DNA from: JAVDCA01 sp035293985
Lineage (GTDB): Bacteria; Pseudomonadota; Alphaproteobacteria; Rhizobiales; Xanthobacteraceae
Assembly: GCA_035293985.1 (NCBI GenBank)
Contig: DATGLS010000032.1
Location: 62,001 to 126,000 of the forward strand
Direction of reading: 5' to 3'
DNA: 64,000 bases
Shown here: positions 33,583 through 41,960 of the stretch, piece after piece
Layout: every line of letters starts with the position of its first letter
How positions within the stretch are numbered: the stretch's first letter is position 1
The notes under the pieces: model-generated
Databases searched by the model: none
The model's input: the letters and a program-made list of their open reading frames with translations, nothing else
Told to the model about the DNA's origin: nothing
Program-made: the position numbers and the translations under genes

Positions 33583-34024
33583 GGCCCCCCCGCCGACGCC
33601 CAACGATGCGGCGCATGATAAGATCCCTGAATTATTCGCGAAAGTGTCGTTTTCGGCGCACTCGTCCTCTGACCGAGCAAGGTGCCCGCGCTGACACTTG
33701 TCTGGGTCCCACCCGATCAAGCGCTCGACTTGCGCATCTTCCTTGATCGCTCCCGATCGAATCGCCGGCTCAAATGCAGCACATTCGGTGAACGATACAG
33801 GCAAAGTCGTCCTGATCCGCGCAGGCATGTCCCGTTGGCGCGGCTGGCATGTGGCGCAAATTTTGCGGGCGGGACCCGGGTGCCGGTTGCGGTCGCTGCC
33901 GCAACGGCGCTGGGGCCTGCGAAGATCGTTCAGGCCCCTTGTATGGCTCGGACGAAAATTTATGCGCAAACTTGGCGAACCGCAGCGACGCGGGCCGTGG
34001 TACGGCGCGAGGTGGGGAGCTCGA
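33583..34024. other. 442-bp region between TonB receptor and the two-HTH protein
   Basis: It presumably holds the receptor promoter. I found no Fur- or Irr-type palindrome. Near 33960 there is a poor match to the shared motif (TTATGCGCAAACTTGGCGAA), with no gene behind it. Confidence 0.45.
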
Positions 34025-34960
34025 TCATGCGGTTGCAGACAGAGGAACGGGCGGCGCGCCACGATTGCCTTGGCCTTTTGCCCGCTCGCGCATGGCAACC
34101 AGGTGGACGGCGTCCTGCAAATACATGCCGACCGCCAGACCGCGATCGAAGCTCGTCCAGAAGCGAGGCAGGATTTCGATTTGGCGGCCGCCGCGGCCGA
34201 CGAGGCGGACAAGACCGGCCGATTGTGCCGACTTCATCAGCCGGCGCACATGGCTGGCCGACACGCCGAAACGAGCCGTCGCGTCGATGAAGGGGACGGC
34301 GGCATGAGGATTTCCCGAGTCCATGGCGGCTTTGAGGACGGCGTTCTGGATCAGCGGCCCGGCGGAATGGTTGAAGAACAGCATCGTATCCGGAAGCGTC
34401 ATCATCAGGCGCGCACTGACGGGGATGAACGCAGGACAGCTTCTGCAATAGAGCGCCGTGAAGGCGCGATCGTGCGACAGCACCGGCCCGTAATCGTGGT
34501 GCGGAAAAAGCATTGCCAGCGGCGCAAATTGCGCCGCGAGCCACTTGGAATGATGGGCCCAAAGCTGTTCCTTGGCCGAGAGAAGCGTCACGCGACGATC
34601 CGTGGGTGCTTGAAGCTTCTCGAGAAAACCGACGTCACACAGCCGGCGCACCAGGTGATCCACATGCCGACCACTGGCGAACCCGAACGTTGCAAGCACT
34701 TCCTTCAGCGCCGAGACAGTGAACCATGTCTCGCGCCGAGAGGGATCCTGCGCCGCGTCGAGCACAGCCGCACTGTGGAAGACCAGGAAACGGCCAGCTT
34801 CGAGCAGCAGGCGAACGAGGAAAGGGTCCCCATCGTACACGTCTAGAAAGGCATTCAGATACGCGCCGCGGGCCACCGGCAGGCGCGGGTGATCGAGGAT
34901 ATCCTCGAAGGTGAGCCGCAATCGGCCGCCGACGAGGCGTTCGAGCTCGTCTTTTTCCAA
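34025..34960 (-). CDS. Uncharacterised protein with two winged-helix-like regions (paralogue of the protein at 21887)
   Basis: A ~311-residue cytosolic protein matching the one at 21887-22876 along most of its length. HTH-like stretches are VLATFGFASGRHVDHLVRRL with LCDVGFLEKL, and ATARFGVSASHVRRLMKSAQ with AGLVRLVGRGGRQIEILPRF. Blocks in common include HPRLPVARxxxLxxFxDxYD and LVRLLxExGRF. The TTG at 34960 is favoured because GGGAGGGG precedes it and the paralogue aligns from there; a second TTG at 35020 lacks a ribosome site. Its place between the TonB receptor and the small exported-protein genes makes it one possible regulator of the local regulon (inference). Confidence 0.7.
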   Translation of the reverse strand: MEKDELERLVGGRLRLTFEDILDHPRLPVARGAYLNAFLDVYDGDPFLVRLLLEAGRFLVFHSAAVLDAAQDPSRRETWFTVSALKEVLATFGFASGRHVDHLVRRLCDVGFLEKLQAPTDRRVTLLSAKEQLWAHHSKWLAAQFAPLAMLFPHHDYGPVLSHDRAFTALYCRSCPAFIPVSARLMMTLPDTMLFFNHSAGPLIQNAVLKAAMDSGNPHAAVPFIDATARFGVSASHVRRLMKSAQSAGLVRLVGRGGRQIEILPRFWTSFDRGLAVGMYLQDAVHLVAMRERAKGQGNRGAPPVPLSATA

Positions 34961-35245
34961 GGCCCCTCCCGGGCACGATACGGATTGGTCTATTTTATCC
35001 AGGCCACCGCGAGCGGGCAATTACGATCGGAAGTTGCCGGATCGATCAAACGCATCGCAGCGGTCGCCTGCGCGCCGCGTCCCTTCGCGTCGTCGCGCCA
35101 GGTAGGTATCTTCCGCATCGCGAACGAAGCGAACGCCCGAGCATGTTCGTCGCCACCTCTGTTCTCGGGTTAAAGCGACTCATTGCACGAGGTCGGAGCA
35201 TCTCCGCTTGTGATCGGTGGACGCAGTCATCATGGCTGGCCGCGA

Positions 35246-35291
35246 ATATGCGCAAAGTTGTCCAAAAAACTCAATGCACCGGTGCTAGCGT
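35246..35291 (+). promoter_or_regulatory. Shared promoter-like element, site 5
   Basis: ATATGCGCAAAGTTGTCCAA at 35246-35265 is followed 19 bp after GTTGTCCA by GCTAGCGT (35284-35291). The small exported protein gene starts at 35330. The rest of the ~370-bp gap between 34960 and 35330 shows no gene. Confidence 0.72.
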
Positions 35292-35329
35292 GCGAGCCGA
35301 TGATCGACTCCAATCGATGGATGGATGAC

Positions 35330-35608
35330 ATGAGACTGATTGCAATGACGATGTGTGCCGGGCTCGCTGCCGGCTACCTGGTGCTCGGCACGACCGCCGG
35401 ACATGCTGCTGCCAACGTGGATGACGCCCAGAATAGCTGTCAAAAGGCAGCGTTGTGCGCGTCGCAGGCCTACGACGAAAAAAATGATCCAGATAATCCC
35501 GGCATGGGGCGGAAGTTCAATGCGCTCAAGGCCCAATGTCTCAAATGGGCGGAGCAATGCAACCGGGAAATGCGCGCCCCTGAGCCGCCGTCGCAGTATC
35601 GCCGGTAA
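35330..35608 (+). CDS. Small exported protein, hypothetical
   Basis: A 92-residue protein with a signal peptide (IAMTMCAGLAAGYLVLGTTA, cleavage near GHAAA). The mature ~65 residues carry four cysteines (NSCQKAALCASQAYDEKND and KAQCLKWAEQCNREM), consistent with two disulfides in a helical hairpin. ATGs at 35321 and 35330 are both possible; the second gives the better signal peptide. It lies directly behind promoter-like site 5. Function unknown. Confidence 0.72.
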   Translation: MRLIAMTMCAGLAAGYLVLGTTAGHAAANVDDAQNSCQKAALCASQAYDEKNDPDNPGMGRKFNALKAQCLKWAEQCNREMRAPEPPSQYRR

Positions 35609-35795
35609 GTCCCCGCGGACCTGCGGTCGTCGCTGCGCACCATACGTCATCAGCGCGCTGGCCCGCGGACTTATCCAGTCCGACCGACGCAACTTCGGCA
35701 CTTCGGCGCCCCGGACCTGAGCCGGGGCGCAATGATTCGGAACGGCTGAAACGGATGAGATAGCGTGATGACGATTCGAAGAACGTCACCAGTCG

Positions 35796-36236
35796 TCAGC
35801 GCGCCTTGCGCGGATCGTCGGCCGTCCATGCCCAGGTCACGTTGGTCTGGCTGATCTTGGTGGCGCGCTTCATCGCCTGCGCGGTCTCGGTTTCGAAAAC
35901 CTCGCCCTTCGGGCCGGTCACGCGCACGCTGGCGTCGATCTTCAGCCATTTGCCGCCGATCTGGCATACGAAGGGTGCGACGTGTTCGCCGTGCAGATTG
36001 TGCCACGGCCCGGGAAAGCGCGGCGACTCGCACAGCTCCGCGTCGGCCTTCCGGTTGGCGGCCTTGAGCGCGGCTTCCACTTCCTGCCTGAGCTTCGGCG
36101 ACGAATTGACAAGGTCGGTGATGTCGCCGAGAAACAGGCTGCCATAGCCGAGCTTGCTGGTGTCGAAAGCCACCGCCGGCATGCCGACCAGGGAGGACGC
36201 CGCGATCAAGGATGCGAGAATGCCCGGGATGCGCAT
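35796..36236 (-). CDS. Exported hypothetical protein
   Basis: A 146-residue protein with a signal peptide (GILASLIAASSLVGMPAVA). The mature part includes GYGSLFLGDITDLVNSSPKL and a beta-rich C-terminal half (FVCQIGGKWLKIDASVRVTG, ETETAQAMKRATKISQT) with two cysteines. No family was recognised. It is the third gene of a probable leftward operon (36672, 36266, 35796) with gaps of about 37 and 29 bp, read from promoter-like site 6. Confidence 0.75.
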   Translation of the reverse strand: MRIPGILASLIAASSLVGMPAVAFDTSKLGYGSLFLGDITDLVNSSPKLRQEVEAALKAANRKADAELCESPRFPGPWHNLHGEHVAPFVCQIGGKWLKIDASVRVTGPKGEVFETETAQAMKRATKISQTNVTWAWTADDPRKAR

Positions 36237-36265
36237 CGTCTACTCCTTCTCGTTTGCTCTGATCC

Positions 36266-36634
36266 TCAGCATCCCGAACCCGGATCCTTGACGTACGCAT
36301 CCGGCGCTGCCCCGGCCTGCCAGCTCCTGGCCTCGGCTTGTGCGGCCGCCCGGCTCTTCAGCGGGCCCACGACGGCACAGAAATAGCCGCGCGAAAAATT
36401 GGGAAATTCGTCGCTCGAGGTGTCGATCACCTCGCCACCATTCGTGCTCGACCAGTTTTCAACGGTGCGCTTGCTCGGCTTGCAGTAGAGCACGACGTAC
36501 CAGCAGGTCGACTCAGCGACGCGGACCACGTTGCGGGCATGCGCGGGCGTCCCGGGCCTCGGCATCACGAGCGAATGCACGGGCGAGGCGATCAGACTCG
36601 ACAGCAGCACCGCAGCGGCGAATTTACAGAGCAT
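36266..36634 (-). CDS. Exported SPOR-like protein
   Basis: A 122-residue protein with a signal peptide (AAAVLLSSLIASPVHS). The C-terminal part, SRGYFCAVVGPLKSRAAAQA then EARSWQAGAAPDAYVK, resembles the second half of a SPOR (peptidoglycan-binding) repeat, and CWYVVLYCKPSKRTVE earlier fits its first strand. Match is by pattern only. The ATG at 36634 follows GGAGAT. Middle gene of the site-6 operon. Confidence 0.7.
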   Translation of the reverse strand: MLCKFAAAVLLSSLIASPVHSLVMPRPGTPAHARNVVRVAESTCWYVVLYCKPSKRTVENWSSTNGGEVIDTSSDEFPNFSRGYFCAVVGPLKSRAAAQAEARSWQAGAAPDAYVKDPGSGC

Positions 36635-36671
36635 GAGAGATCTCCACATCCTGATGTGCTCGCGGGATTTT

Positions 36672-37178
36672 TCAGAGGCAGCTCAAATCGAGCAGACGCG
36701 CCCAGCCAGCCTCCTTGCGCGTGTGGTCATCCCGCACGTAGACCCAGGATTCCCCGGCGTCATCGACCTGGCCGCGCAGGACCGTCACCGACGCGTTCGG
36801 AATGGCGCGCGCGACAGGTCCGTTCGGCGTCGTGCGCACCGCGAGCGCCTCGGCGGAGCAAGAGACGCCGGTGATATCCTTGATGTAGCGAAGTTTCTCC
36901 GCGCGCGTCTCAGCCTGCGCCAACGCCAAGCCGCCGAGCAACGCGCACAGACAAGCGAACAGGATTTTGGCCTTGCCGATTCCCTTTATCGCCCACGAAC
37001 GCTTTGCCCGGAAGTGCCGCACTCGGCTACTTGCAATGGGCGAACGAGATGACCTGCTCTCGTCTTTGCACTTGGCCATACAGTTTTGAGGTCGCAGGCC
37101 TCGGCCTGGTTGGCGCCGCCGATCGTCGCAATACATGATCGCCGCCGCGATCACGGTCGCATGGGTGCCAGGCTTCAT
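36672..37178 (-). CDS. SH3-like domain exported protein
   Basis: The C-terminal ~65 residues form a bacterial SH3-like domain: ALAVRTTPNGPVARAIPNAS, then VTVLRGQVDDAGESWVYVRD and AGWARLLDLSC. A hydrophobic export signal (KILFACLCALLGGLALAQA) precedes it. From the ATG at 37178, which has a strong AGGAG site, ~60 residues come before that signal, which is odd. A GTG at 37022 would give a normal signal peptide but lacks a ribosome site. Either the native start is 37022, or a short leader frame has fused to the gene. First gene of the operon behind promoter-like site 6. Confidence 0.65.
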   Translation of the reverse strand: MKPGTHATVIAAAIMYCDDRRRQPGRGLRPQNCMAKCKDESRSSRSPIASSRVRHFRAKRSWAIKGIGKAKILFACLCALLGGLALAQAETRAEKLRYIKDITGVSCSAEALAVRTTPNGPVARAIPNASVTVLRGQVDDAGESWVYVRDDHTRKEAGWARLLDLSCL

Positions 37179-37264
37179 TTGAGTGTCTCCTGCGGCAAGC
37201 TGCGCATCGATGCCACGCGCCGGAATGGCACGCAGCCGCGCTCGTCGTCCCGAGCTGCGACGGG

Positions 37265-37311
37265 ACGATAGCAGGCGCGCACCGGCTCCTGATGGACAAC
37301 TTTGCCTCTAT
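37265..37311 (-). promoter_or_regulatory. Shared promoter-like element, site 6
   Basis: On the minus strand AGAGGCAAAGTTGTCCATC (ending 37291) is followed 20 bp after GTTGTCCA by GCTATCGT (37272-37265). It faces the SH3-like/SPOR-like operon starting at 37178. The remaining sequence to 37538 contains no gene I can support. Confidence 0.65.
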
Positions 37312-37538
37312 TCGATGCCCTGATCTCGTCTGCGGGCGGCCCTCCGTTGAATCGGCCGCGAATGAACGCGGAGCGGAGTCGCAGGCCATCCGCTATGCGT
37401 CGAGGAGTATCGGTATCATGTCTCTGCGTATGGCAGCCGCAGCGGTGACCGCGGACGATGTGACCCCGGCCGGCTCGTGCAGCGCACAGGATTGTCGATA
37501 AGATCGATGGCAAGCCGATCCGATTCGTGGAGGTGAGG

Positions 37539-37871
37539 ATGCGATTCTCGATGTGGGCGGCGCTGGCTCTGCTCGTCGCGCTGCCGGCTGGCGCGGCAGC
37601 GCTCGCAGACTACGGCGAGATGGTCTGCCGACAGTACGGCGCGAAGATCCCGATCGATTGCGCCTGTGCGGGCGCGCCGCTTCAGGCGGAATACGACGAG
37701 GACGAGCTGGTGATGATCATCCAGTTCGTCAACAACGCAAACGATCCCAACGCGAAGTTCGAGGAGCTGATGGAGCTGGAGAAGAAGTTCGGCAAGGACA
37801 AGCTGGAGGACCTCGGCAAACGGTTTGAAAGGCTTGCCGAAGCCGACATGAAGGCGTGCATGAAGAAATGA
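37539..37871 (+). CDS. Small exported protein, hypothetical
   Basis: A 110-residue protein starting at ATG 37539, preceded by a near-perfect GGAGGTGAGG site. The signal peptide (FSMWAALALLVALPAGAAALA) is followed by a ~90-residue mature part with four cysteines, three near its start (MVCRQYG, DCACAG) and one near the end, and a long acidic/basic helix (NANDPNAKFEELMELEKKFG). No family recognised. No shared motif element was found upstream, unlike its neighbours. Confidence 0.75.
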   Translation: MRFSMWAALALLVALPAGAAALADYGEMVCRQYGAKIPIDCACAGAPLQAEYDEDELVMIIQFVNNANDPNAKFEELMELEKKFGKDKLEDLGKRFERLAEADMKACMKK

Positions 37872-38078
37872 GCCTGCCTGATCAGCGGCATCACGATCCG
37901 TTCAGCGTCCGGATTGTATGAATGACTGCTTTGCGGGATGCGGCAGGCAACTTCCCGGGTCGCCAATAGTGCCGCAAGCCGAAGTTCGCAGTCAGGTCGC
38001 CGCATCGTCGTTGCCTCCAGGCAGGCACGGGGCGTAAGCTCGCAAGCAAACCAGCGAAGACGCCAGGGAGCACACGCG

Positions 38079-39113
38079 ATGATGATCGACATGCACGCGC
38101 ATTGGAAACCCGCCGAGGTCGCCGAGGCCCTGCGGGCGCGCACGCGCGAGCCGCGCATCGTTCGTGGAGCGGACGGTCTCGAGGTGCTCAAGACGCCACG
38201 CATGGCCGATGCCCCACTCGCCGAGGCGTTCAATGACGCCGTGGCGGAATTGGCGCGTATGGACCGTCAGGATGTCTCGGTCAGCGTCCTGTCGCTGCTG
38301 GGCTCATTCTGCTGGATCGAGGCACAGCCGATCGACGAGGCGTCGCCGCTGTGCCGGAAAGTGAACGATGGGCTGGCGGCGATCTGTGCGCGGCATCCTG
38401 GCAGGTTCGCCGCGTTCGCCGCATTGCCGTTGACCGACATGGCGGCGGCCGCGACCGAATTCGAGCGCGTGTTGGGCCTGCCGGGGATGATCGGGGCGCA
38501 AGTGCCGGGAAACCTGTTCCTGACGCGGGACGACGCCGAGGCGGCGCGCCCGCTGTTGGCGGTGGCCAACCGCCACAAGGCGGTCGTGTTCATTCATCAC
38601 GGGCCGCGGCCGGGCGACGCGTTTCCGAAAGTCGCCGCCGCGACCGACAATGCCCGCCGTCGTAACGGCACGCTGGACATGCAGGCAAGCTTGTCGTCCG
38701 TGATGGTGACGCTGTGCCTGACCGACCTTCTGGCGGATTACCCCGACGCGACCGTCGTGGTGCACAATCTGGGCGGCAACATCCCGTACGAGGTCGAGCG
38801 GATGGATCATCGCTCCCTGCTCGACACGCCCGATGAGGAGTTGCCGTCCGCCCGGTTTCGCCGGGCCGCCACGGTGTATGTCGACTGCAATTCCTTCGGC
38901 CCACGCGCGATCGAGGCGGCGGTGCGGCTCTACGGTGCCGAGCGCATCGTGTGCGGCACGGACGGCAGCGCGTTCGGCGTGGACTGGACGCGCAAGGCGC
39001 TGGAGGAGGCCGAGATCGGCGCAGAGGCGCGCGAGGCGATTCTCCATCGTAACGCGGCCGCGATGATCGCGCGGGCCGGCGCGGGCGTGGTCGGGGCGAA
39101 AGCTGCCGCCTGA
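38079..39113 (+). CDS. Amidohydrolase family 2 (ACMSD-like metal-dependent hydrolase)
   Basis: A 344-residue TIM-barrel enzyme. The first metal ligands are MIDMHAHW (HxH), then FIHHGPRP and a late VCGTDGSAFG (GTD motif, the aspartate ligand). NLGGNIPYEVERMDHR is the helical segment seen in aminocarboxymuconate-semialdehyde decarboxylase relatives. Such cytosolic zinc enzymes decarboxylate or hydrolyse aromatic-derived acids. The ATG at 38079 follows AGGGAG. Substrate unknown. Confidence 0.84.
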   Translation: MMIDMHAHWKPAEVAEALRARTREPRIVRGADGLEVLKTPRMADAPLAEAFNDAVAELARMDRQDVSVSVLSLLGSFCWIEAQPIDEASPLCRKVNDGLAAICARHPGRFAAFAALPLTDMAAAATEFERVLGLPGMIGAQVPGNLFLTRDDAEAARPLLAVANRHKAVVFIHHGPRPGDAFPKVAAATDNARRRNGTLDMQASLSSVMVTLCLTDLLADYPDATVVVHNLGGNIPYEVERMDHRSLLDTPDEELPSARFRRAATVYVDCNSFGPRAIEAAVRLYGAERIVCGTDGSAFGVDWTRKALEEAEIGAEAREAILHRNAAAMIARAGAGVVGAKAAA

Positions 39114-39502
39114 CGGCGGCTTTCACTCGCCGGTGACGCAGTCGCGAGCGGCATTGCGGCCGTTCCGTCGGCTACCGTCACGTCGAGCGATGTTCCGGAT
39201 ACAAAGGTCTGCGGATGTAGCTGATTTTGGTGTCGGGGCTCGCTTTGCTTCTGCGGCAAGCTTTGGTCACAAGCTTGCGTTGATCGCTTCGCCAATTGGG
39301 TCGCGATACCGGCGTTCACCCGATTTAGCCACTCGCATTGATGAAAGGCCTCGTCGGCCCAAGGCCAAGCGAAATGCATGCAAAGTTTTCCAAAGTATAG
39401 GATGGCCGCGATGTTAGTCTCACCCCCGCCCGTTCGACCGAGCCGAGCGAGCTTGCTATAGCGCCTGCCAGGCAGGACCATTGCCGGGATTTTCGAGGGA
39501 TC
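39114..39502. other. 389-bp region upstream of the beta-propeller gene
   Basis: No gene seen. The only recognisable element is promoter-like site 7 at 39374-39420. Confidence 0.6.
39374..39420 (+). promoter_or_regulatory. Shared promoter-like element, site 7
   Basis: ATGCATGCAAAGTTTTCCAA at 39374-39393 is followed 20 bp after GTTTTCCA by GTTAGTCT (39413-39420). The propeller/SH3 gene starts at 39503. Confidence 0.65.
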
Positions 39503-40765
39503 ATGACGCGACCGACTCTGGCCTCTGTGGCCGCCGGCCTCGGCGTTGCGCTGTGCGCAACGCTCGCCGCCGCCGACACGATCACGCTTTCGCCGCGCAC
39601 CACCATCCGGGTGGGCAAATGGGCCGAGGGCCTGGTGTTCGCCGGCAGCTCCCTGTGGGTCGCGGAGAGCGGGCAACGCACGATCGCGCAGATCGAGGAC
39701 GACAAGGTCATCCGCCGCATCGAGGTCGGCCGCCTCCCGGTCGATATGCTGTTCGACAATGACGGCGCGATCTACACGCTGGTGCAGACCGACAAGCGCA
39801 TCTGGCAGCAATTCCCCCGCGACACCAAGGGCCGGGCGATCGCCAACCTCGAAGGCTGCCCCAACGGGATGACGACGGGCGACACCCCGCCCCTGTTCGT
39901 CCTGACCTGGCCCGACTGCTCCTCGAACACCGGCCGCGTGATCCGGGTCGATCCGAAATCAGGCGCGCGGTCGTCGACGGGCATGCTCGGCGAGATGTCG
40001 CAGGCGATCTTCTACAACAGCGGCAAGGTGTGGGTCGCGCATGCGCGCGGCCAGGCGCTCAGCGTCATCGAGCCGGGCTCGATGGCGGTCCGCAAGCTCG
40101 ATCTGCCCGGGGTTTCGGCGTGGGCGCTGACCGGCAGCGAGCACGTGCTCTATGTCGGCGGCCGGCTGGGCGAAAACAACAACCAGGGCGTCATCGTGTC
40201 GGTCGACCCCGCTACGATGCGCGAGACCCACCGCCAAGTGGTCGACCAGAACATCGCCTTCATGACGGACGATCAAGACACCGTCGTCGCCGTCAGCGAG
40301 AAGGGACGGATCTACGTCTTCGCCGCCGGAACGCTGCAGCCGCTGCGGACCATCAACCTGACCACCCAGCCGCTCGGACCGCGCTCGGTCATGATCCTGG
40401 GCGACGACCTCTACGTCTCCAACGGTCAGCAGTTCGGTGAGAACGGCGCCGTGCTGATCATCAGTAACTGGAAGCCCAAGGCGGCGCCGCCGTCGAACCC
40501 ACCGGCGCCCACACCTGCTCCGACACCGGCTCCGTCCAATCCTCCTCCCGCGCCCGCGAGCAACGCCGCCGACTGCCCTTCCCACGTCACCCAGGATGCC
40601 TGGATGTACGCAAGCCCTGATGAAGGCGCGCAGAAGGTGATCGCGCTGCCGGCGGGCACGCGCGGGCTCGTTCCCAATCGCTGCCTGAGCAACTGGTGCA
40701 ACATGACCTACCAGGCATCGACCGGCTGGATGCAACGGCACTACCTGCAGGCGGACTGCAAGTAG
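39503..40765 (+). CDS. Exported beta-propeller protein with C-terminal SH3-like domain
   Basis: A 420-residue protein with a signal peptide (LASVAAGLGVALCATLAAA). Residues ~30-325 are propeller blades (GKWAEGLVFAGSSLWVAESG, GRLPVDMLFDNDGAIYTLVQ, WALTGSEHVLYVGGRLGEN, TVVAVSEKGRIYVFAAGTLQ). A Pro-rich linker (~330-357) leads to a C-terminal SH3-like domain (~360-420) with AWMYASPDEGAQKVIALPAG and GWMQRHYLQADC, rich in cysteines. The ATG at 39503 follows GAGGGA. Likely periplasmic binding or wall-associated protein; partner unknown. Confidence 0.82.
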   Translation: MTRPTLASVAAGLGVALCATLAAADTITLSPRTTIRVGKWAEGLVFAGSSLWVAESGQRTIAQIEDDKVIRRIEVGRLPVDMLFDNDGAIYTLVQTDKRIWQQFPRDTKGRAIANLEGCPNGMTTGDTPPLFVLTWPDCSSNTGRVIRVDPKSGARSSTGMLGEMSQAIFYNSGKVWVAHARGQALSVIEPGSMAVRKLDLPGVSAWALTGSEHVLYVGGRLGENNNQGVIVSVDPATMRETHRQVVDQNIAFMTDDQDTVVAVSEKGRIYVFAAGTLQPLRTINLTTQPLGPRSVMILGDDLYVSNGQQFGENGAVLIISNWKPKAAPPSNPPAPTPAPTPAPSNPPPAPASNAADCPSHVTQDAWMYASPDEGAQKVIALPAGTRGLVPNRCLSNWCNMTYQASTGWMQRHYLQADCK

Positions 40766-40925
40766 CCCTCGCGCTATGTCTGCTCGGCATGGCAGCCCAG
40801 GAATGACATGAGCGGGCGATTGCAAAAAAGGCTTTTGCACGACATTCGCCTTACTGGCGCTCGCGTGACCAAATAGGTCGAGATATCGCCATTCGCCGCG
40901 GACATCCGCACCAGAGGACATCATC

Positions 40926-41765
40926 ATGGCCTCACAAATCCGCACGGCCGCTGATTTTTACGAGCATCATCCGATATCGGCCCAGATCATTCTCGCCAAG
41001 CTGGAGGCGGCGCGCGGCACGCTTGACGGATTGCGTCCGGAGGAGCTGTTCCCGCACGATCAGGATCATTATGGCGGCACGGGCGCCAATGATGCACTGG
41101 CGAAGTGCGCGCATATCGACGCCGGCAGCAGGGTGGTCGACTTGTGCGCCGGGCTCGGCGGCCCGGCCCGCTACTTGGCGCATCGCTATGGCGCACTTGT
41201 CACCGGCGTCGAGCTGACGCCTGCGCGCGTTGCAGGCGCTGCGGAGCTGACACGGCGCGTTGGACTGAGCCGTCAGGTTCATGTCATCCAAGGCGATGTA
41301 ACCGCCTTACCGCTGCCCGACGCCAGTCAAGACGCCGTCGTAAGCCAGGAAGCGTTGTTCCATGTACCAGAGCTCGCGCGTGCCATGAGCGAGGCGCATC
41401 GGGTGCTGCGGCCGGGTGGACGCATCGCTTTCACCGACTGGATTGCGCATGAGCCGTTGTCAGCCGCGGACGAGCAGCTTCTGTGGGATGGCATGGCGGC
41501 CGCAACCCTGATCGATATCGAGCGACACGCCGAGCTGCTGCGCGATGCCGGCTTTGAAATCGAATCGATCGAAGACCAGACGGACGGATGGGGCACCATT
41601 CTCGCCGACCGACTGCGCATGTACCAGAAGCTGCGCCGCGAAGCCGAGCAAGCCGGCGCACCGGCTGGCCACGACGACTTTTACAAATCCTATGTGCTGT
41701 TCGTCAGTCTGGTGCAACGGAAGGTCATGGGCGGCGCCAGACTCGTTGCAATCAAACCGGCCTGA
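40926..41765 (+). CDS. SAM-dependent methyltransferase
   Basis: A 279-residue class I methyltransferase. The nucleotide-binding motif is VVDLCAGLGGPARYLAHRYG, followed by VTGVELTPARV, GDVTALPLPDASQDAVVSQE and RVLRPGGRIAFTDW. The early block DHYGGTGANDALAKCAHID resembles glycine/sarcosine/dimethylglycine N-methyltransferases, so an amine substrate is possible. The ATG at 40926 follows AGAGGA. Stand-alone gene. Confidence 0.85.
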   Translation: MASQIRTAADFYEHHPISAQIILAKLEAARGTLDGLRPEELFPHDQDHYGGTGANDALAKCAHIDAGSRVVDLCAGLGGPARYLAHRYGALVTGVELTPARVAGAAELTRRVGLSRQVHVIQGDVTALPLPDASQDAVVSQEALFHVPELARAMSEAHRVLRPGGRIAFTDWIAHEPLSAADEQLLWDGMAAATLIDIERHAELLRDAGFEIESIEDQTDGWGTILADRLRMYQKLRREAEQAGAPAGHDDFYKSYVLFVSLVQRKVMGGARLVAIKPA

Positions 41766-41960
41766 CGCGAGAGCGGCCAAATTCAACGGTCGTGCGCCCG
41801 ATGCGACGCTATTCGCTGGACGACTGCCAGCGAAGAACACCAGGGCCCGCGAGCGGTGCCTGTCGTGATCGGATCGGCCGCCGCGCTCTCCCGCAATCAT
41901 GGACAAGCGACCGAGCCTTGGGACAGGATCGGGAAGAACGAGACGACAGGGAGTGCGGCA

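Noticed and set aside
33843..33985. GGCGCAAATTTTGC and TTATGCGCAAACTTGG as further motif copies
   Set aside because: Both deviate in the core and neither faces a gene start on the proper strand.
33583..34024. Fur or Irr box upstream of the TonB receptor
   Set aside because: No stretch with the expected symmetry or AT content could be found by eye.
28393..39420. Reading the shared motif on the opposite strand as a sigma-54 promoter (TTGG..GC)
   Set aside because: GG and a GC are 10 bp apart, but the -12 half lacks the TTGC form, and that orientation would point away from most of the associated genes and lose the conserved GNTANNNT element.
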